Assembly (NCBI RefSeq): GCF_036347055.1
Contig: NZ_CP108882.1
Location: 1,488,001-1,552,000 of the forward strand
Source: Streptomyces sp. NBC_00820
GTDB taxonomy: Bacteria > Actinomycetota > Actinomycetes > Streptomycetales > Streptomycetaceae
Length of the DNA stretch: 64,000 nucleotides
Direction: 5' to 3'
Shown: positions 42,740 to 51,493 of the stretch, piece by piece
Layout of the letters: each line of letters opens with the position of its first letter
How positions within the stretch are numbered: position 1 is the stretch's first letter
Program-made: the position numbers and the translations under genes
The notes under the pieces: generated by a model
What the model saw: the letters and a program-made list of their open reading frames with translations, nothing else
Database searches by the model: none
Told to the model about the DNA's origin: nothing

Positions 42740-42779
42740 TGATCGACCTTTCTCTAGGAGGGGCAGAGCACGTGCGGGG

Positions 42780-43736
42780 TCAGGCGGGTCCGGGAACGGG
42801 CAGCCCGCAGGCGCGCCGGGCCCGGGAGAGCTGTTCGGCGGGGTCGCCGAAGGCACTCCAGGGCATGCGCGAGGCGTACGGGCCCATCGCCGCGAAGACC
42901 GCCCGGGCCTCGAACTCGCGCTGGCCCATGACCAGCGCGTGCGCGAGGTAGGCCAGGTCGAGCACCGGGGTGAAGCGGTAACCGGCCACCGCGGGCAGCC
43001 AGTTGTGGTAGTTCGCCAGCGCGGCGGAGCGCCACTGGGGCTGCTCCCAGACGCGGTCGGCGAGCAGTTGGGTGGGGTTGTAGCTCTCCACCAGCGCCAC
43101 CAGGGGCAGCAGCCGCAGGTCGGAGTCGGCGGGCGCCCGCTGACTGAGGAACGCGGCCACGTCCCAGGCCGCGTTGACCGAGCCGCCGTGGCGCGTGAAG
43201 AAGAAGGACAGGAAGCGGTGGTGTCCCTCCCGGTGCCAGGGGTCGAGGGAGAGGATGTGCGCGAACAGCCGCCAGGGCCCGGGCGGGCCGGTGAGCAGCC
43301 CCTTCGGCGCGGGTTCGCGCAACCGGTGCAGCCGGGCCATGGTCAGTTTGGCGACCCAGGGCGTCGGATCCTCGGGCGCCAGGGCGGCGGCCCGGGCACA
43401 GGCGGTCAGCGCGATCCGCTCCAGCGCCTCGGCGCGCTCGTCGCGCGCGTCGGCGGCCCGCATCGCACGCTGGACCGCGACCCGGGCCCACATCAGCGCC
43501 GCCTCGGGCGACGGCTCCTCGGCCAGCCAGCGCTCGACCAGATCGGTGCCGGCCGCCTCGGAGGCCAGCACCAGCGAGCGGTGGGAGCGCAGGGCGAAGT
43601 CGGCACGCGTCTCGGCAAGGGCTTCGCAGGCGTATCGATAACGGCCCGCGCGCACATCGACGCATACGCTCGCCAGGACACGGTCGTCGGCCGCCGGATG
43701 CCACACGTAGTGCCCTTCGAATAACCCCGCGGCCAT
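42780..43736 (-). CDS. Conserved hypothetical helical protein
   Basis: This 318-residue protein begins MAAGLFEGHYVWHPAADDRVLASVC and is rich in paired helices, with segments such as AALMWARVAVQRAMRAADAR and ALERIALTACARAAALAPEDP that resemble TPR-type helices. GPWRLFAHILSLDPWHREGHHRFLSFFF is a strongly conserved-looking core. There is no export signal or membrane segment. AGGAG lies four bases before the ATG. I do not recognise the family with certainty; similar proteins occur across Streptomyces. It is probably transcribed with the APC permease downstream. Confidence 0.7.
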   Translation of the reverse strand: MAAGLFEGHYVWHPAADDRVLASVCVDVRAGRYRYACEALAETRADFALRSHRSLVLASEAAGTDLVERWLAEEPSPEAALMWARVAVQRAMRAADARDERAEALERIALTACARAAALAPEDPTPWVAKLTMARLHRLREPAPKGLLTGPPGPWRLFAHILSLDPWHREGHHRFLSFFFTRHGGSVNAAWDVAAFLSQRAPADSDLRLLPLVALVESYNPTQLLADRVWEQPQWRSAALANYHNWLPAVAGYRFTPVLDLAYLAHALVMGQREFEARAVFAAMGPYASRMPWSAFGDPAEQLSRARRACGLPVPGPA

Positions 43737-43880
43737 GTTCTCCTGTCCATCCCCGTACGGCGCGCCACAGTTGCGCAGGAGGCACCTTACTCAGGGGTCG
43801 GCACACCGGGAACGCCGAGTTTCACAAATCGGTCAGCCGATTCGGAATGTTTATCGGTTCGATTGACCGGCCGTCGGCCA

Positions 43881-44609
43881 GTGGTTCAAGAAGTGACGTT
43901 CCCGTGCCCGCCGCCGCGTCCGCTATGGGCCACTACTAGACTGTTTCCGGAGAACTCCCCCACACCGCATCACACCTCAGGAATCACCATTCACGACCTC
44001 GCCGCCCGGCTGCGCGCCCTCCCCCCGTCCCTGGGGCAGGTCAGGCTGATCGGCGTCGACGGGCACGCCGGCTCCGGAAAATCCACGTTCGCCGCCCGGC
44101 TGGCCGCCGCGCTGGGCGGGGCTCCGGTGCTGCACCTCGACGACATCGCCGACCACGAGCGGCTCTTCGGCTGGACCGGCCGGCTGATGGCGCAGGTGAT
44201 CGAGCCCCTCGGCCGGGGCGAGACCGCGCGGTACACCCCGTACGACTGGACGGTCCGCGCCTTCGGCCCGCCGCGCCCGCTGCCGCCCGCTCCCGTGGTC
44301 GTGATCGAGGGGGTCGGCGCGGGCCGCCGGGCGCTGCGGCCGCATCTGGCGCGGTTGCTGTGGATGGAGCTGCCCCGGGAGGAGTCCTGGGCGCGCGGGC
44401 GGTCGCGGGACGGCGCGGGGCAGCGCGAGTTCTGGGACGAATGGGTCCGGGCCGAGCGCGCGCACTTCGCCGCCGACCCCTCGCGCCCCCGTGCCGATCT
44501 CCTGGTACGCCAGACTTTTGAGGGGTACGAGGTGCTGCCGGGGCCCGCGGTGACCCCTGTTCCGCCCTCGAACATCACTCACCGTGACGGACCATCCGCA
44601 ATGTGCTGA
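43881..44609 (+). CDS. P-loop nucleoside/uridine kinase-like ATP-binding protein
   Basis: This protein has about 242 residues if begun at the GTG at 43881. The core starts at IHDLAARLRALPPS and has the Walker A motif VRLIGVDGHAGSGKSTFAARLA, then VLHLDDIADHERLFGW, VVVIEGVGAGRRALRPHL and WMELPREESWARG, as in the uridine kinase-like P-loop family. The start is uncertain: the in-frame GTG and TTG (43863) have no ribosome site and lie before a TAGACT box at about 43937, while AGGA occurs six bases before an in-frame ATT at 43989 just ahead of the conserved domain. The frame ends shortly before a candidate small RNA. Confidence 0.78.
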   Translation: MVQEVTFPCPPPRPLWATTRLFPENSPTPHHTSGITIHDLAARLRALPPSLGQVRLIGVDGHAGSGKSTFAARLAAALGGAPVLHLDDIADHERLFGWTGRLMAQVIEPLGRGETARYTPYDWTVRAFGPPRPLPPAPVVVIEGVGAGRRALRPHLARLLWMELPREESWARGRSRDGAGQREFWDEWVRAERAHFAADPSRPRADLLVRQTFEGYEVLPGPAVTPVPPSNITHRDGPSAMC

Positions 44610-44658
44610 ACCTGTGAAGACGCTCGCAACCGAACTTCTCCGAGTGCCTCAACTCCGC

Positions 44659-44688
44659 TTGACCGGGGGGCCGTACAGGACTTACGTT
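44659..44688 (+). promoter_or_regulatory. Sigma-70 (HrdB)-type promoter for a short transcript
   Basis: TTGACC at 44659-44664 and TACGTT at 44683-44688 are 18 bases apart, a good vegetative promoter. The predicted start near 44695 lies only about 30 bases before a terminator hairpin and about 345 bases before the next coding start. Confidence 0.6.
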
Positions 44689-44694
44689 CTGAAT

Positions 44695-44767
44695 GTGCGG
44701 CCTATCGGAGCCGCCTGCAGACGCGAAGCCCCCGGTTGTTCCCCCGTGATCGGGGGCTTCGTTCTGC
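44695..44767 (+). ncRNA. Candidate small RNA (about 70 nt)
   Basis: A transcript from the promoter at 44659-44688 would run about 30 bases and then into a hairpin with arms 44724-44734 and 44751-44761 (11 bp, CGAAGCCCCCG with its complement) followed by TTCT. The loop contains a run of five C. No ribosome site or open frame is present in the 70 bases. It could be an independent regulatory RNA or an attenuated leader of the AAA+ gene downstream. Confidence 0.5.
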
Positions 44768-45041
44768 CCTCGGCCCGTTTTCACGGCCGCCCCGCGCACC
44801 TGTTCGCTCACCCTCGGTCACCGAACTTCGGTGCGCCCCGTCTGCTCCCACCTCGTCGAACGACCCGTACGGCACCCTTCGGTGCGAGGTGGTACCGCGG
44901 GTACGATGCCCTCGGTGCGACCTTCGAGCGGCTGCTTCGCGCACCTGCAACTCCGGTCCGCGGCACAGCGGTTCGACCGCGGCGGCCGTCGGGCGCCTGC
45001 TCGGTGGTGAACCAACGGGGGCACGGTCTGTGGGGGACGTG

Positions 45042-46910
45042 ATGGACTTCGGCACGCGGGGCCCCGAGGCCCCGGCCGACCTCGCCTGGCTGCGAGGTGT
45101 GGACGCCTACACGATGGGTGCCTATCCGCAGGCGGAGGAGGAGTTCCGCGCCGCGGCGCGGATCGATCCGGGGATGGCGGACGCCTGGCTCGGACTGCAC
45201 GCGCTGCGCGTCGACACGACGACCGCGCTGCTCAGGATGTTCCGGCACAGAGACCGGTTCGGGGAGCAGCGCGCCCGGCACGGCCGGTCCCTGAACTCCT
45301 GGTACTGGCTGGGCTGGTGGGTGCAGCCGGTGCTGGAGAGCCCCCGGGACCTGCTGCTGGCGCACGCCTCTCACTGGCTGGACGGCCGGCACGTGCCGGA
45401 GCTGGACCGGGCCCTGGCCGGGCTGCCGCCGGTGGACACCGACCCGCAGGTCCGCTTCCTGCACGCCTGCCGCGCCTACCTCGTCAAGGACTGGGACCAG
45501 CTGGTCCGGAACACCGACCCGCTGCTCGACGACCCCCTGCTCGGCATCGAGGCCGGCCTCTTCGGCGGTATGGCCCGGGTCCGGCTGGAGACGTTCGGGC
45601 AGGCCGAGCCGCTGCTGTCGGCGGCGCTGATGCGGTGCCGCAGCGAGCAGCCGCAGCGCAAGGAGCTGCGGTACTGGCTGGCGCGGGCGCACGAGGGCAC
45701 CGGCCGCAGTGCCGCGGCGCTCCCCCTGTACCGGGCCGTGCACCGGGTGGACCCGGCCTTCATGGACACCTCCGCGCGGCTCGCGGCGATCGCCGAGGGG
45801 GACGGGTACGACGATCCGGCCGACTTCGCGGCGATCACGCTGACCGGCGCCGGGCAGGACGTGGTGGACGGCCCGGACGGTCTCGATCCCTTCTTCGGCA
45901 CCGAGGGCCGCGATCTGCGGATGCCGGAACCGGACGTGCCGGCGGGTCCGCTGTCCTCGGTCTCCGGTCCGCCGGTGCGCGCGAAGAGCGGGATGCCGTC
46001 ACCCTCCTCACCGTTGCCCGCGGGGCCGACCGATCCCGGGCTGCTGGAGGAGGCGCTCGCCGAACTGGAGCGCATGGTCGGACTCGAACCGGTCAAGCGC
46101 CAGGTCAAGGCGTTGTCGGCGCAGCTGAACATGGCACGGCTGCGGGCCGGGCAGGGACTGCCGGTGCAGCCGCCGAAGCGGCACTTCGTCTTCTCCGGCC
46201 CGTCGGGCACCGGGAAGACCACGGTCGCCCGCATCCTCGGCCGCGTCTTCTACGCCCTCGGGCTGCTCGGCGGCGACCATCTCGTGGAGGCCCAGCGGGC
46301 CGATCTGGTCGGCGAGTACCTGGGGCAGACGGCCGTGAAGGCCAACGAGCTGATCGACTCCGCCATCGGCGGGGTGCTGTTCGTGGACGAGGCGTACTCG
46401 CTGTCCAACTCCGGGTACGGCAAGGGGGACGCGTACGGCGACGAGGCGCTGCAGGTGCTGCTCAAGCGGGCCGAGGACAACCGCGACCACCTCGTGGTGA
46501 TCCTGGCCGGCTATCCCGAGGGAATGGACCGGCTGCTGGCCGCCAACCCCGGTCTCTCCTCCCGCTTCACCACTCGCGTGGACTTCCCCTCCTACCGGCC
46601 ACAGGAGCTCACCGAGATCGGCAGGGTGCTCGCCGCCGAGAACGGGGACCGGTGGGACGACGAGGCCCTGGAGGAGCTGCGGTCCGTCGCCGGGCACGTC
46701 GTCGACCAGGGGTGGATCGACGAACTGGGCAACGGCCGCTTCCTGCGCACGCTGTACGAGAAGAGCTGCGCGTACCGGGATCTGCGGCTGTCGGTGTACC
46801 CGGGTGCCCTGTCGCGGGACGACCTCGCCACACTGCGCCTGCCGGATCTGATGCAGGCGTACGGGGAGGTGCTGTCGGGGCGGGGGCCGCACGATCCGTC
46901 GGACGTGTAG
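45042..46910 (+). CDS. CbxX/CfqX (EccA-like) AAA+ ATPase with N-terminal TPR domain
   Basis: This 622-residue protein has an N-terminal helical TPR-like half (about 1-300; DAYTMGAYPQAEEEFRAAARIDPGMADAW is one clear repeat), a disordered Pro/Ser linker (about 300-330) and a CbxX-type AAA+ module: HFVFSGPSGTGKTTVARILG (Walker A), GGVLFVDEAYSLSNSGYGKGD (Walker B) and LSSRFTTRVDFPSYRP (arginine finger region). The layout equals that of EccA in type VII secretion, but no Esx genes are nearby. The ATG at 45042 was chosen for its nearby GGGGGA; GTG codons at 45030 and 45039 are alternatives. Confidence 0.88.
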   Translation: MDFGTRGPEAPADLAWLRGVDAYTMGAYPQAEEEFRAAARIDPGMADAWLGLHALRVDTTTALLRMFRHRDRFGEQRARHGRSLNSWYWLGWWVQPVLESPRDLLLAHASHWLDGRHVPELDRALAGLPPVDTDPQVRFLHACRAYLVKDWDQLVRNTDPLLDDPLLGIEAGLFGGMARVRLETFGQAEPLLSAALMRCRSEQPQRKELRYWLARAHEGTGRSAAALPLYRAVHRVDPAFMDTSARLAAIAEGDGYDDPADFAAITLTGAGQDVVDGPDGLDPFFGTEGRDLRMPEPDVPAGPLSSVSGPPVRAKSGMPSPSSPLPAGPTDPGLLEEALAELERMVGLEPVKRQVKALSAQLNMARLRAGQGLPVQPPKRHFVFSGPSGTGKTTVARILGRVFYALGLLGGDHLVEAQRADLVGEYLGQTAVKANELIDSAIGGVLFVDEAYSLSNSGYGKGDAYGDEALQVLLKRAEDNRDHLVVILAGYPEGMDRLLAANPGLSSRFTTRVDFPSYRPQELTEIGRVLAAENGDRWDDEALEELRSVAGHVVDQGWIDELGNGRFLRTLYEKSCAYRDLRLSVYPGALSRDDLATLRLPDLMQAYGEVLSGRGPHDPSDV

Positions 46911-47027
46911 GTGCCGTGGGCCGTTGCCGGGCGCGGCAGGGGACGGTGCCGTCGCGGCGTACGGCACCGCGATTGCCCAGGAGCGCGGGGAACTGCGCGA
47001 CCAGCCCCCCGCACTCCCGCGGCCGGA

Positions 47028-47053
47028 GTGCGCCGCTGGGCTCAGCGGCGCAC
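47028..47053. terminator. Bidirectional hairpin terminator
   Basis: Arms 47028-47038 and 47043-47053 pair perfectly over 11 GC-rich bp with a GGCT loop. It lies between the convergent AAA+ and CNNM-family genes. No T tract is present. Confidence 0.72.
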
Positions 47054-47087
47054 CCTGTACGCCCCTGAGCCCAGCGGCGCGACACCG

Positions 47088-48173
47088 CTAGCCGGCCAGC
47101 GCTCCCTCGGGCTCACCGCTCGCCCTCGGTTCGGAGAACGCCTGCTCGGGGATGTCCCGGTGGGCCGGATCGCGTACCTCGCCGACGAGCAGCTCCAGTA
47201 CGTCCTCCAGCGCGACCAGACCCAGCACCTTGCCGAAGGGATCGGCCACCTGGGCCAGATGGGTGGCGGCCCGCCGCATGACGGTCAGCGCGTCGTCCAG
47301 CGGCAGCTCCGCGCGGAGCGTGGCCATCGGGCGCCAGAGGTGCTGGGGGACGGCACGCTCGGAGTCCTCCAGGTCGAGGACGTCCTTGACGTGCACGAAC
47401 CCCATGAAGGGACCCGTCTCCGCGGCGACCGGGAAGCGGGAGTAACCCGTACGGGCCGTCAGCTCGACGATCTCCCCCGGCGTCACCGACGGAGCCACCG
47501 TGACCAGCGATTCGCGCTTGAGCAGGACGTCGGTGACGGGGCGGGAACCCAGCTCCAGGGCGTCCTCGAGGCGCTCCTGCTCCTCGGGGTCGAGCAGGCC
47601 CGCCTGTCCGGAGTCCTCCAGCAGGCGGTTGAGCTGTTCACTGGTGACGACGGCCTCGACCTCGTCCTTGGGCTCCACGCGGAAGAGCCGCAGGATGCCC
47701 TGGGCGCAGGCGCCGAGGACCACGGTGATCGGCCCGCACACCCGGGCGAAGTACACCAGGCCGGGGCTGAGCCACAGCGCGACCTTCTCGGGTGCGGCCA
47801 TGGCGAGGTTCTTCGGCACCATCTCGCCGATGACGAGGTGGAAGAAGACCACCGCGGCCAAGGCGATCACGTAGCCCAGCGGGTGGATCACGCCCTCCGG
47901 GAGGCGGATCGCCTCGAACAGCGGTTCCAGCAGATGGGCCACCGTCGGTTCGGCGACCGCGCCCAGTGTCAGCGAACACACGGTGATGCCGAACTGGGCG
48001 GCGGCCATCATCTGCGGCAGCCGTTCCAGGCCGTACAGCACCTGGCGGGCCCGTGCGGTGCCGAGCGGTTCGATCTGGCTGCGGCGCACGGAGACGAGCG
48101 CGAACTCGGCGCCGACGAAGAATCCGTTGGCGAGCACGAGCAGCGCGGCGAGGACCAGTTGGAGGACGCTCAT
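47088..48173 (-). CDS. CNNM/CorC-like membrane protein with CBS pair (short form)
   Basis: This 361-residue protein has a DUF21 (CNNM) membrane domain at about 1-180 (LVLAALLVLANGFFVGAEFALVSVRRSQIE; FHLVIGEMVPKNLAMAAPEK) and two CBS motifs at about 205-335 (VTDVLLKRESLVTV; GYSRFPVAAETGPFMGFVHVKDVLD; VLGLVALEDVLELLVGEVRD). Family members are implicated in Mg2+/Co2+ efflux or tolerance. The C-terminal CorC/HlyC domain of the neighbour is missing. Its ATG overlaps the stop of the paralogue by four bases, so the pair is translated together and may form a heteromer. Confidence 0.88.
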   Translation of the reverse strand: MSVLQLVLAALLVLANGFFVGAEFALVSVRRSQIEPLGTARARQVLYGLERLPQMMAAAQFGITVCSLTLGAVAEPTVAHLLEPLFEAIRLPEGVIHPLGYVIALAAVVFFHLVIGEMVPKNLAMAAPEKVALWLSPGLVYFARVCGPITVVLGACAQGILRLFRVEPKDEVEAVVTSEQLNRLLEDSGQAGLLDPEEQERLEDALELGSRPVTDVLLKRESLVTVAPSVTPGEIVELTARTGYSRFPVAAETGPFMGFVHVKDVLDLEDSERAVPQHLWRPMATLRAELPLDDALTVMRRAATHLAQVADPFGKVLGLVALEDVLELLVGEVRDPAHRDIPEQAFSEPRASGEPEGALAG

Positions 48174-49504
48174 CGCACGGCCTCCACGGGGGTCGCGGCC
48201 GGGGCCGTACGGACCAGGCGGACCCGTTCGGCGCGGTAGTGGCCGACCTGGCGGACGGCCAGCCGCCAGCCGGGCAGTTCGGTCCTGTCCCCGGGGGCCG
48301 GGATCCGGCCGAGCAGATCGGCGACCAGGCCGGCGACGGTCTCGTACGGCCCCTCGGGCACGTCGAGGCCGATGCGCCGCAGGATGTCGACGCGGCAGCC
48401 GCCGGACACGTCCCAGGCGGCCCTGCCGTCCTCGGGCGGGGCCGGGGCGAGTTCGGGCATGTCCTGGCGGTCGTGCTCGTCGCGGACCTCGCCGACGAGT
48501 TCCTCGACGATGTCCTCCAGGGTGACCACGCCCGCCGTGCCGCCGTACTCGTCGACGACGACCGCGATGGGCTGCTCGCTGCGCAGCCGCGTGAGCAGGG
48601 GCTGGACCGGCAGGGTCTCGGGGACGAGCAGCGCCTTGCGGGCGATGCGGCCGACCGGGGTGCGCAGGCGCTCGTGCGCCGGGACCGCCAGGGCGTCCTT
48701 GAGGTGGGCCATGCCGACGATCTCGTCGATCTTCTCCCGGTAGACGGGGAAGCGGGACAGACCGGTGGCGCGGGTGAGGTTGACCACGTCCTCGGCGGTG
48801 GCCGAGGCCTGCAGGGCGCTGACCTTCACGCGCGGGGTCATGACGTGCTGCGCGGTGAGGCCGCCGAGGGACAGGGTGCGGACGAACAGGTCGGCCGTGT
48901 CCTGTTCCAGGGCGCCTGCCTGTGCGGAGTGGCGGGCCAGGGAGACCAGCTCGCCCGGGGTGCGGGCGGAGGCCAGTTCATCGGCGGGTTCGACGCCGAG
49001 GGCACGCACCAGCCGGTTGGCGACCGTGTTGAGCGCGGCGATCACCGGCCGGAACAGGCGGGAGAAGTGGTGCTGCGGTCCGGCGACGACGCGCGCGACC
49101 TGGAGCGGCTTGGACACCGCCCAGTTCTTGGGCACGAGTTCGCCGATCACCATCTGGACCGCCGAGGCGAGCAGCATGCCGACGACCACGGCGACGCCGG
49201 AGACGGCGCCCTCGGGGACGCCGAGGGCGGCGAAGGGGCCGCTCAGCAGTTCGGCCAGGGCCGGTTCGGCGAGCATGCCGACGACCAGGGAGGTGATGGT
49301 GATGCCGAGCTGGGTGCCGGAGAGCTGGAAGGAGAGCTCCTTCAGCGACTCCACCACCGTACGGGCGCGCTTGTCGCCCTCGGTGGCCGCCTTCTCGGCG
49401 TCCGGGCGCTCGACCGTCACCAGGCCGAACTCGGCCGCCACGAAGAATCCGTTGGCGAGAATCAGCAGGAACGCCGCTCCGAGGAGCAGCAGGGAGTTGG
49501 TCAT
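48170..49504 (-). CDS. CNNM/CorC-like membrane protein with CBS pair and CorC domain
   Basis: This 444-residue paralogue of the next gene has a DUF21 domain (LLILANGFFVAAEFGLVTVERPDAEK; MVIGELVPKNWAVSKPLQ), a CBS pair at about 215-340 (TAQHVMTPRVKVSALQAS; GLSRFPVYREKIDEIVGMAHLKD; IAVVVDEYGGTAGVVTLEDIVEELVGEV) and a C-terminal CorC/HlyC transporter-associated domain at about 355-435 (VSGGCRVDILRRIGLDVPEG; ETVAGLVADLLGRIPAPGD). It is the first gene of the pair, with the ATG at 49504. The 273 bases upstream hold GGGGGCGGAGGCTTTTTT on the minus strand, possibly part of the promoter or leader. A role in divalent cation export is a family inference. Confidence 0.88.
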   Translation of the reverse strand: MTNSLLLLGAAFLLILANGFFVAAEFGLVTVERPDAEKAATEGDKRARTVVESLKELSFQLSGTQLGITITSLVVGMLAEPALAELLSGPFAALGVPEGAVSGVAVVVGMLLASAVQMVIGELVPKNWAVSKPLQVARVVAGPQHHFSRLFRPVIAALNTVANRLVRALGVEPADELASARTPGELVSLARHSAQAGALEQDTADLFVRTLSLGGLTAQHVMTPRVKVSALQASATAEDVVNLTRATGLSRFPVYREKIDEIVGMAHLKDALAVPAHERLRTPVGRIARKALLVPETLPVQPLLTRLRSEQPIAVVVDEYGGTAGVVTLEDIVEELVGEVRDEHDRQDMPELAPAPPEDGRAAWDVSGGCRVDILRRIGLDVPEGPYETVAGLVADLLGRIPAPGDRTELPGWRLAVRQVGHYRAERVRLVRTAPAATPVEAVR

Positions 49505-49777
49505 GATGCCGCCGCCTCCGCAAGGCCGCGGACGGGGTCCGCGGTATGTCGGGAGAGGGCGGCGCAGGTACTACAGGACGATCCGTCCATCGCCGGAGAG
49601 GGTCACTCCTCGGGTAGCAGGAACCCCTGTGCGCCGGGCGTGGCACTCCAGGGGTGGGGGCGCGACGAAAAAAGCCTCCGCCCCCAGGTTAATCAAGACC
49701 GGGGCCGGTGCGGCAGGGTGGACAACCCTGAGCCGACCCCGAACCGGGCCCCGAGAGGGCCCGGACGCGGTCCCGGC

Positions 49778-50260
49778 TCAGCCCTGACGCCGCTCCGGAT
49801 CCCTGAGGGACCGCTGCTCCACGAGAGTGCGCAGGGCCCGTGCGTCGGCGATGGCGTGCTGCCTGTCGATGCCCGGCTGGATGCCGAGCGCGGGCAGGCT
49901 GGTGCCGTCGCTGAGGTCCAGGAACACCCAGGGGTCTCCCGCGCGGAGATTGACCCTGAGGATCTCGGCCCAGTCCAGCCGGCGCCTGCTGACGATGTTG
50001 ACGACGGTGACGCCGGACTCGTCGGCGACGACCTTCACCCGGGCGAGCTGGGCGAGCGCCCAGAAGCTCAGTGCCCCGGTGAGGACGAAGGTGAGCCGGT
50101 CGCCCGGGCCGAAATCCTCCAGCAGCATCGAGACCCCGGCGAGCACCAGGAAGATCACGACACCGGCGGTGAGCAGGATGGCCCGGGTGCGGCCCGGCCG
50201 GAAGGTGACGGGAAGGGCGGGGGCGGGGACGGCGGGAGTGCCGGAAGGAGCGTCGGGCAT
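49778..50260 (-). CDS. PH-domain membrane protein
   Basis: This 160-residue protein has a Pro/Ala-rich N-terminus, two helices (TRAILLTAGVVIFLVLAGVSML; FVLTGALSFWALAQLARV) and a bacterial PH-like domain (KVVADESGVTVVNIVSRRRLDWAEILRVNL...GDPWVFLDLSDGTSLPALGIQPG). Such proteins are common in actinobacteria, and their role is unclear. It starts 15 bases after the hisG stop and is likely the last gene of the riboflavin-histidine transcription unit, an arrangement I recall as conserved in streptomycetes. Confidence 0.78.
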   Translation of the reverse strand: MPDAPSGTPAVPAPALPVTFRPGRTRAILLTAGVVIFLVLAGVSMLLEDFGPGDRLTFVLTGALSFWALAQLARVKVVADESGVTVVNIVSRRRLDWAEILRVNLRAGDPWVFLDLSDGTSLPALGIQPGIDRQHAIADARALRTLVEQRSLRDPERRQG

Positions 50261-50275
50261 CGGGCTGCTGTTCCC

Positions 50276-51133
50276 TCAGAGACGGCAGGCGTGGATGGCC
50301 GTGGTGAGAATGGCGCGGGCGCCGATCTCGTACAGGTCGTCCATGATCTGCTGGGCTTCCTTGGTCGGGACCATGGCGCGGACCGCGACCCAGCCCTCGT
50401 TGTGCAGCGGGGAGACGGTCGGGGACTCCAGGCCGGGGGTGAGGGCCACGGCCTTCTCCAGCTGCTCGACCCGGCAGTCGTAGTCCATCATCACGTACGT
50501 CCGCGCGACCAGGACGCCCTGGAGGCGGCGCAGGAACTGCTGGACCTTCGCCTCCGCGGCCTCGTCGGTGTCCGCGCCGGTGCGGCGGATGACGACGGCC
50601 TCGGAGGTCATGATCGGGTCGCCGAAGACCTCCAGGCCCGCGTTGCGCAGCGAGGTGCCGGTCTCGACGACGTCGGCGATGACCTCGGCGACGCCCAGCT
50701 CGATGGCCGTCTCGACGGCGCCGTCGAGGTGGACGACGGAGGCGTCCACGCGGCGGTCGGCGAGGTGGCCCGCGACGATCCCCTCGTAGGAGGTGGCGAC
50801 CGTCCTGCCCTTGAGGTCCTCGACGCTCTCCGCGGTGCCGGGCTTGGCGGCGAAGCGGAAGGTGGAGCGGGCGAAGCCGAGCGGGAGGATCTCCTCGGCC
50901 TCGGCGCCGGAGTCGACCAGCAGGTCACGGCCGGTGATGCCGATGTCGAGGCGGCCGGAGGAGACGTAGATCGCGATGTCGCGGGGGCGGAGGTAGAAGA
51001 ACTCGACCTCGTTCACCGGGTCCACGACGCGCAGTTCCTTGGTCTCCCTGCGCTGCCGGTAGCCGGCCTCATGCAGCATCTCCCCCGCAGGTCCGGACAG
51101 GGAACCCTTGTTGGGGAGGGCGATGCGCAGCAT
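50276..51133 (-). CDS. hisG: ATP phosphoribosyltransferase (HisG, long form)
   Basis: This 285-residue enzyme makes phosphoribosyl-ATP from ATP and PRPP, the first and feedback-inhibited step of histidine synthesis. It starts MLRIALPNKGSLSGPAGEML, has the PRPP/phosphate-binding stretch DIGITGRDLLVDSGAEAEEI and VIADVVETGTSLRNAGLEVF, and a C-terminal ACT-like regulatory domain (about 210-285; SPTVSPLHNEGWVAVRAMVPTKEAQQIMDDLYEIGARAILTTAI). The long form is the histidine-inhibited type. It is 54 bases downstream of hisE, and both follow the rib genes. Confidence 0.95.
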   Translation of the reverse strand: MLRIALPNKGSLSGPAGEMLHEAGYRQRRETKELRVVDPVNEVEFFYLRPRDIAIYVSSGRLDIGITGRDLLVDSGAEAEEILPLGFARSTFRFAAKPGTAESVEDLKGRTVATSYEGIVAGHLADRRVDASVVHLDGAVETAIELGVAEVIADVVETGTSLRNAGLEVFGDPIMTSEAVVIRRTGADTDEAAEAKVQQFLRRLQGVLVARTYVMMDYDCRVEQLEKAVALTPGLESPTVSPLHNEGWVAVRAMVPTKEAQQIMDDLYEIGARAILTTAIHACRL

Positions 51134-51187
51134 GAGGTCGGCTTCCTTCGTGTGACGGGTGGTGACGCGGTTCTTGCGGAGAACGGC

Positions 51188-51460
51188 TCAGAGGTGGGCG
51201 TAGACGTCGTCGAGGGAGATCCCACGGGCGACCATCATCACCTGGACGTGGTAGAGCAGCTGCGAGATCTCCTCGGCGGCCGCTTCCTTGCCCTCGTACT
51301 CGGCGGCCATCCAGACTTCGGCGGCCTCCTCCACGACCTTCTTGCCGATGGCATGGACACCCTTGCCTACCAGCTCTGCGGTGCGGGAGGTGGCGGGGTC
51401 GCCGTTCGCGGCCTTGTGCTGGAGCTCGGTGAAGAGCTCCTCGAAAGTCTTCTTGGACAT
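51188..51460 (-). CDS. hisE: Phosphoribosyl-ATP pyrophosphatase
   Basis: This 90-residue enzyme of the MazG-like fold removes pyrophosphate from phosphoribosyl-ATP, the second step of histidine synthesis. Motifs: [68 protein letters not shown], with the EExxE and ExxxD-type metal ligands. It is a separate protein, not fused to HisI. It starts 33 bases after ribH and ends 54 bases before hisG, with no terminator visible on either side. Confidence 0.95.
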   Translation of the reverse strand: MSKKTFEELFTELQHKAANGDPATSRTAELVGKGVHAIGKKVVEEAAEVWMAAEYEGKEAAAEEISQLLYHVQVMMVARGISLDDVYAHL

Positions 51461-51493
51461 GGTGGTCCTAACCCTACGCGCTCCGGCCGTGCC

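Noticed and set aside
44695..44767. Identity with the actinobacterial 6C RNA
   Set aside because: C-rich loops suggested it, but only one hairpin with five C is present and the usual paired C6 loops and gene context are missing. It is kept as an unnamed candidate RNA.
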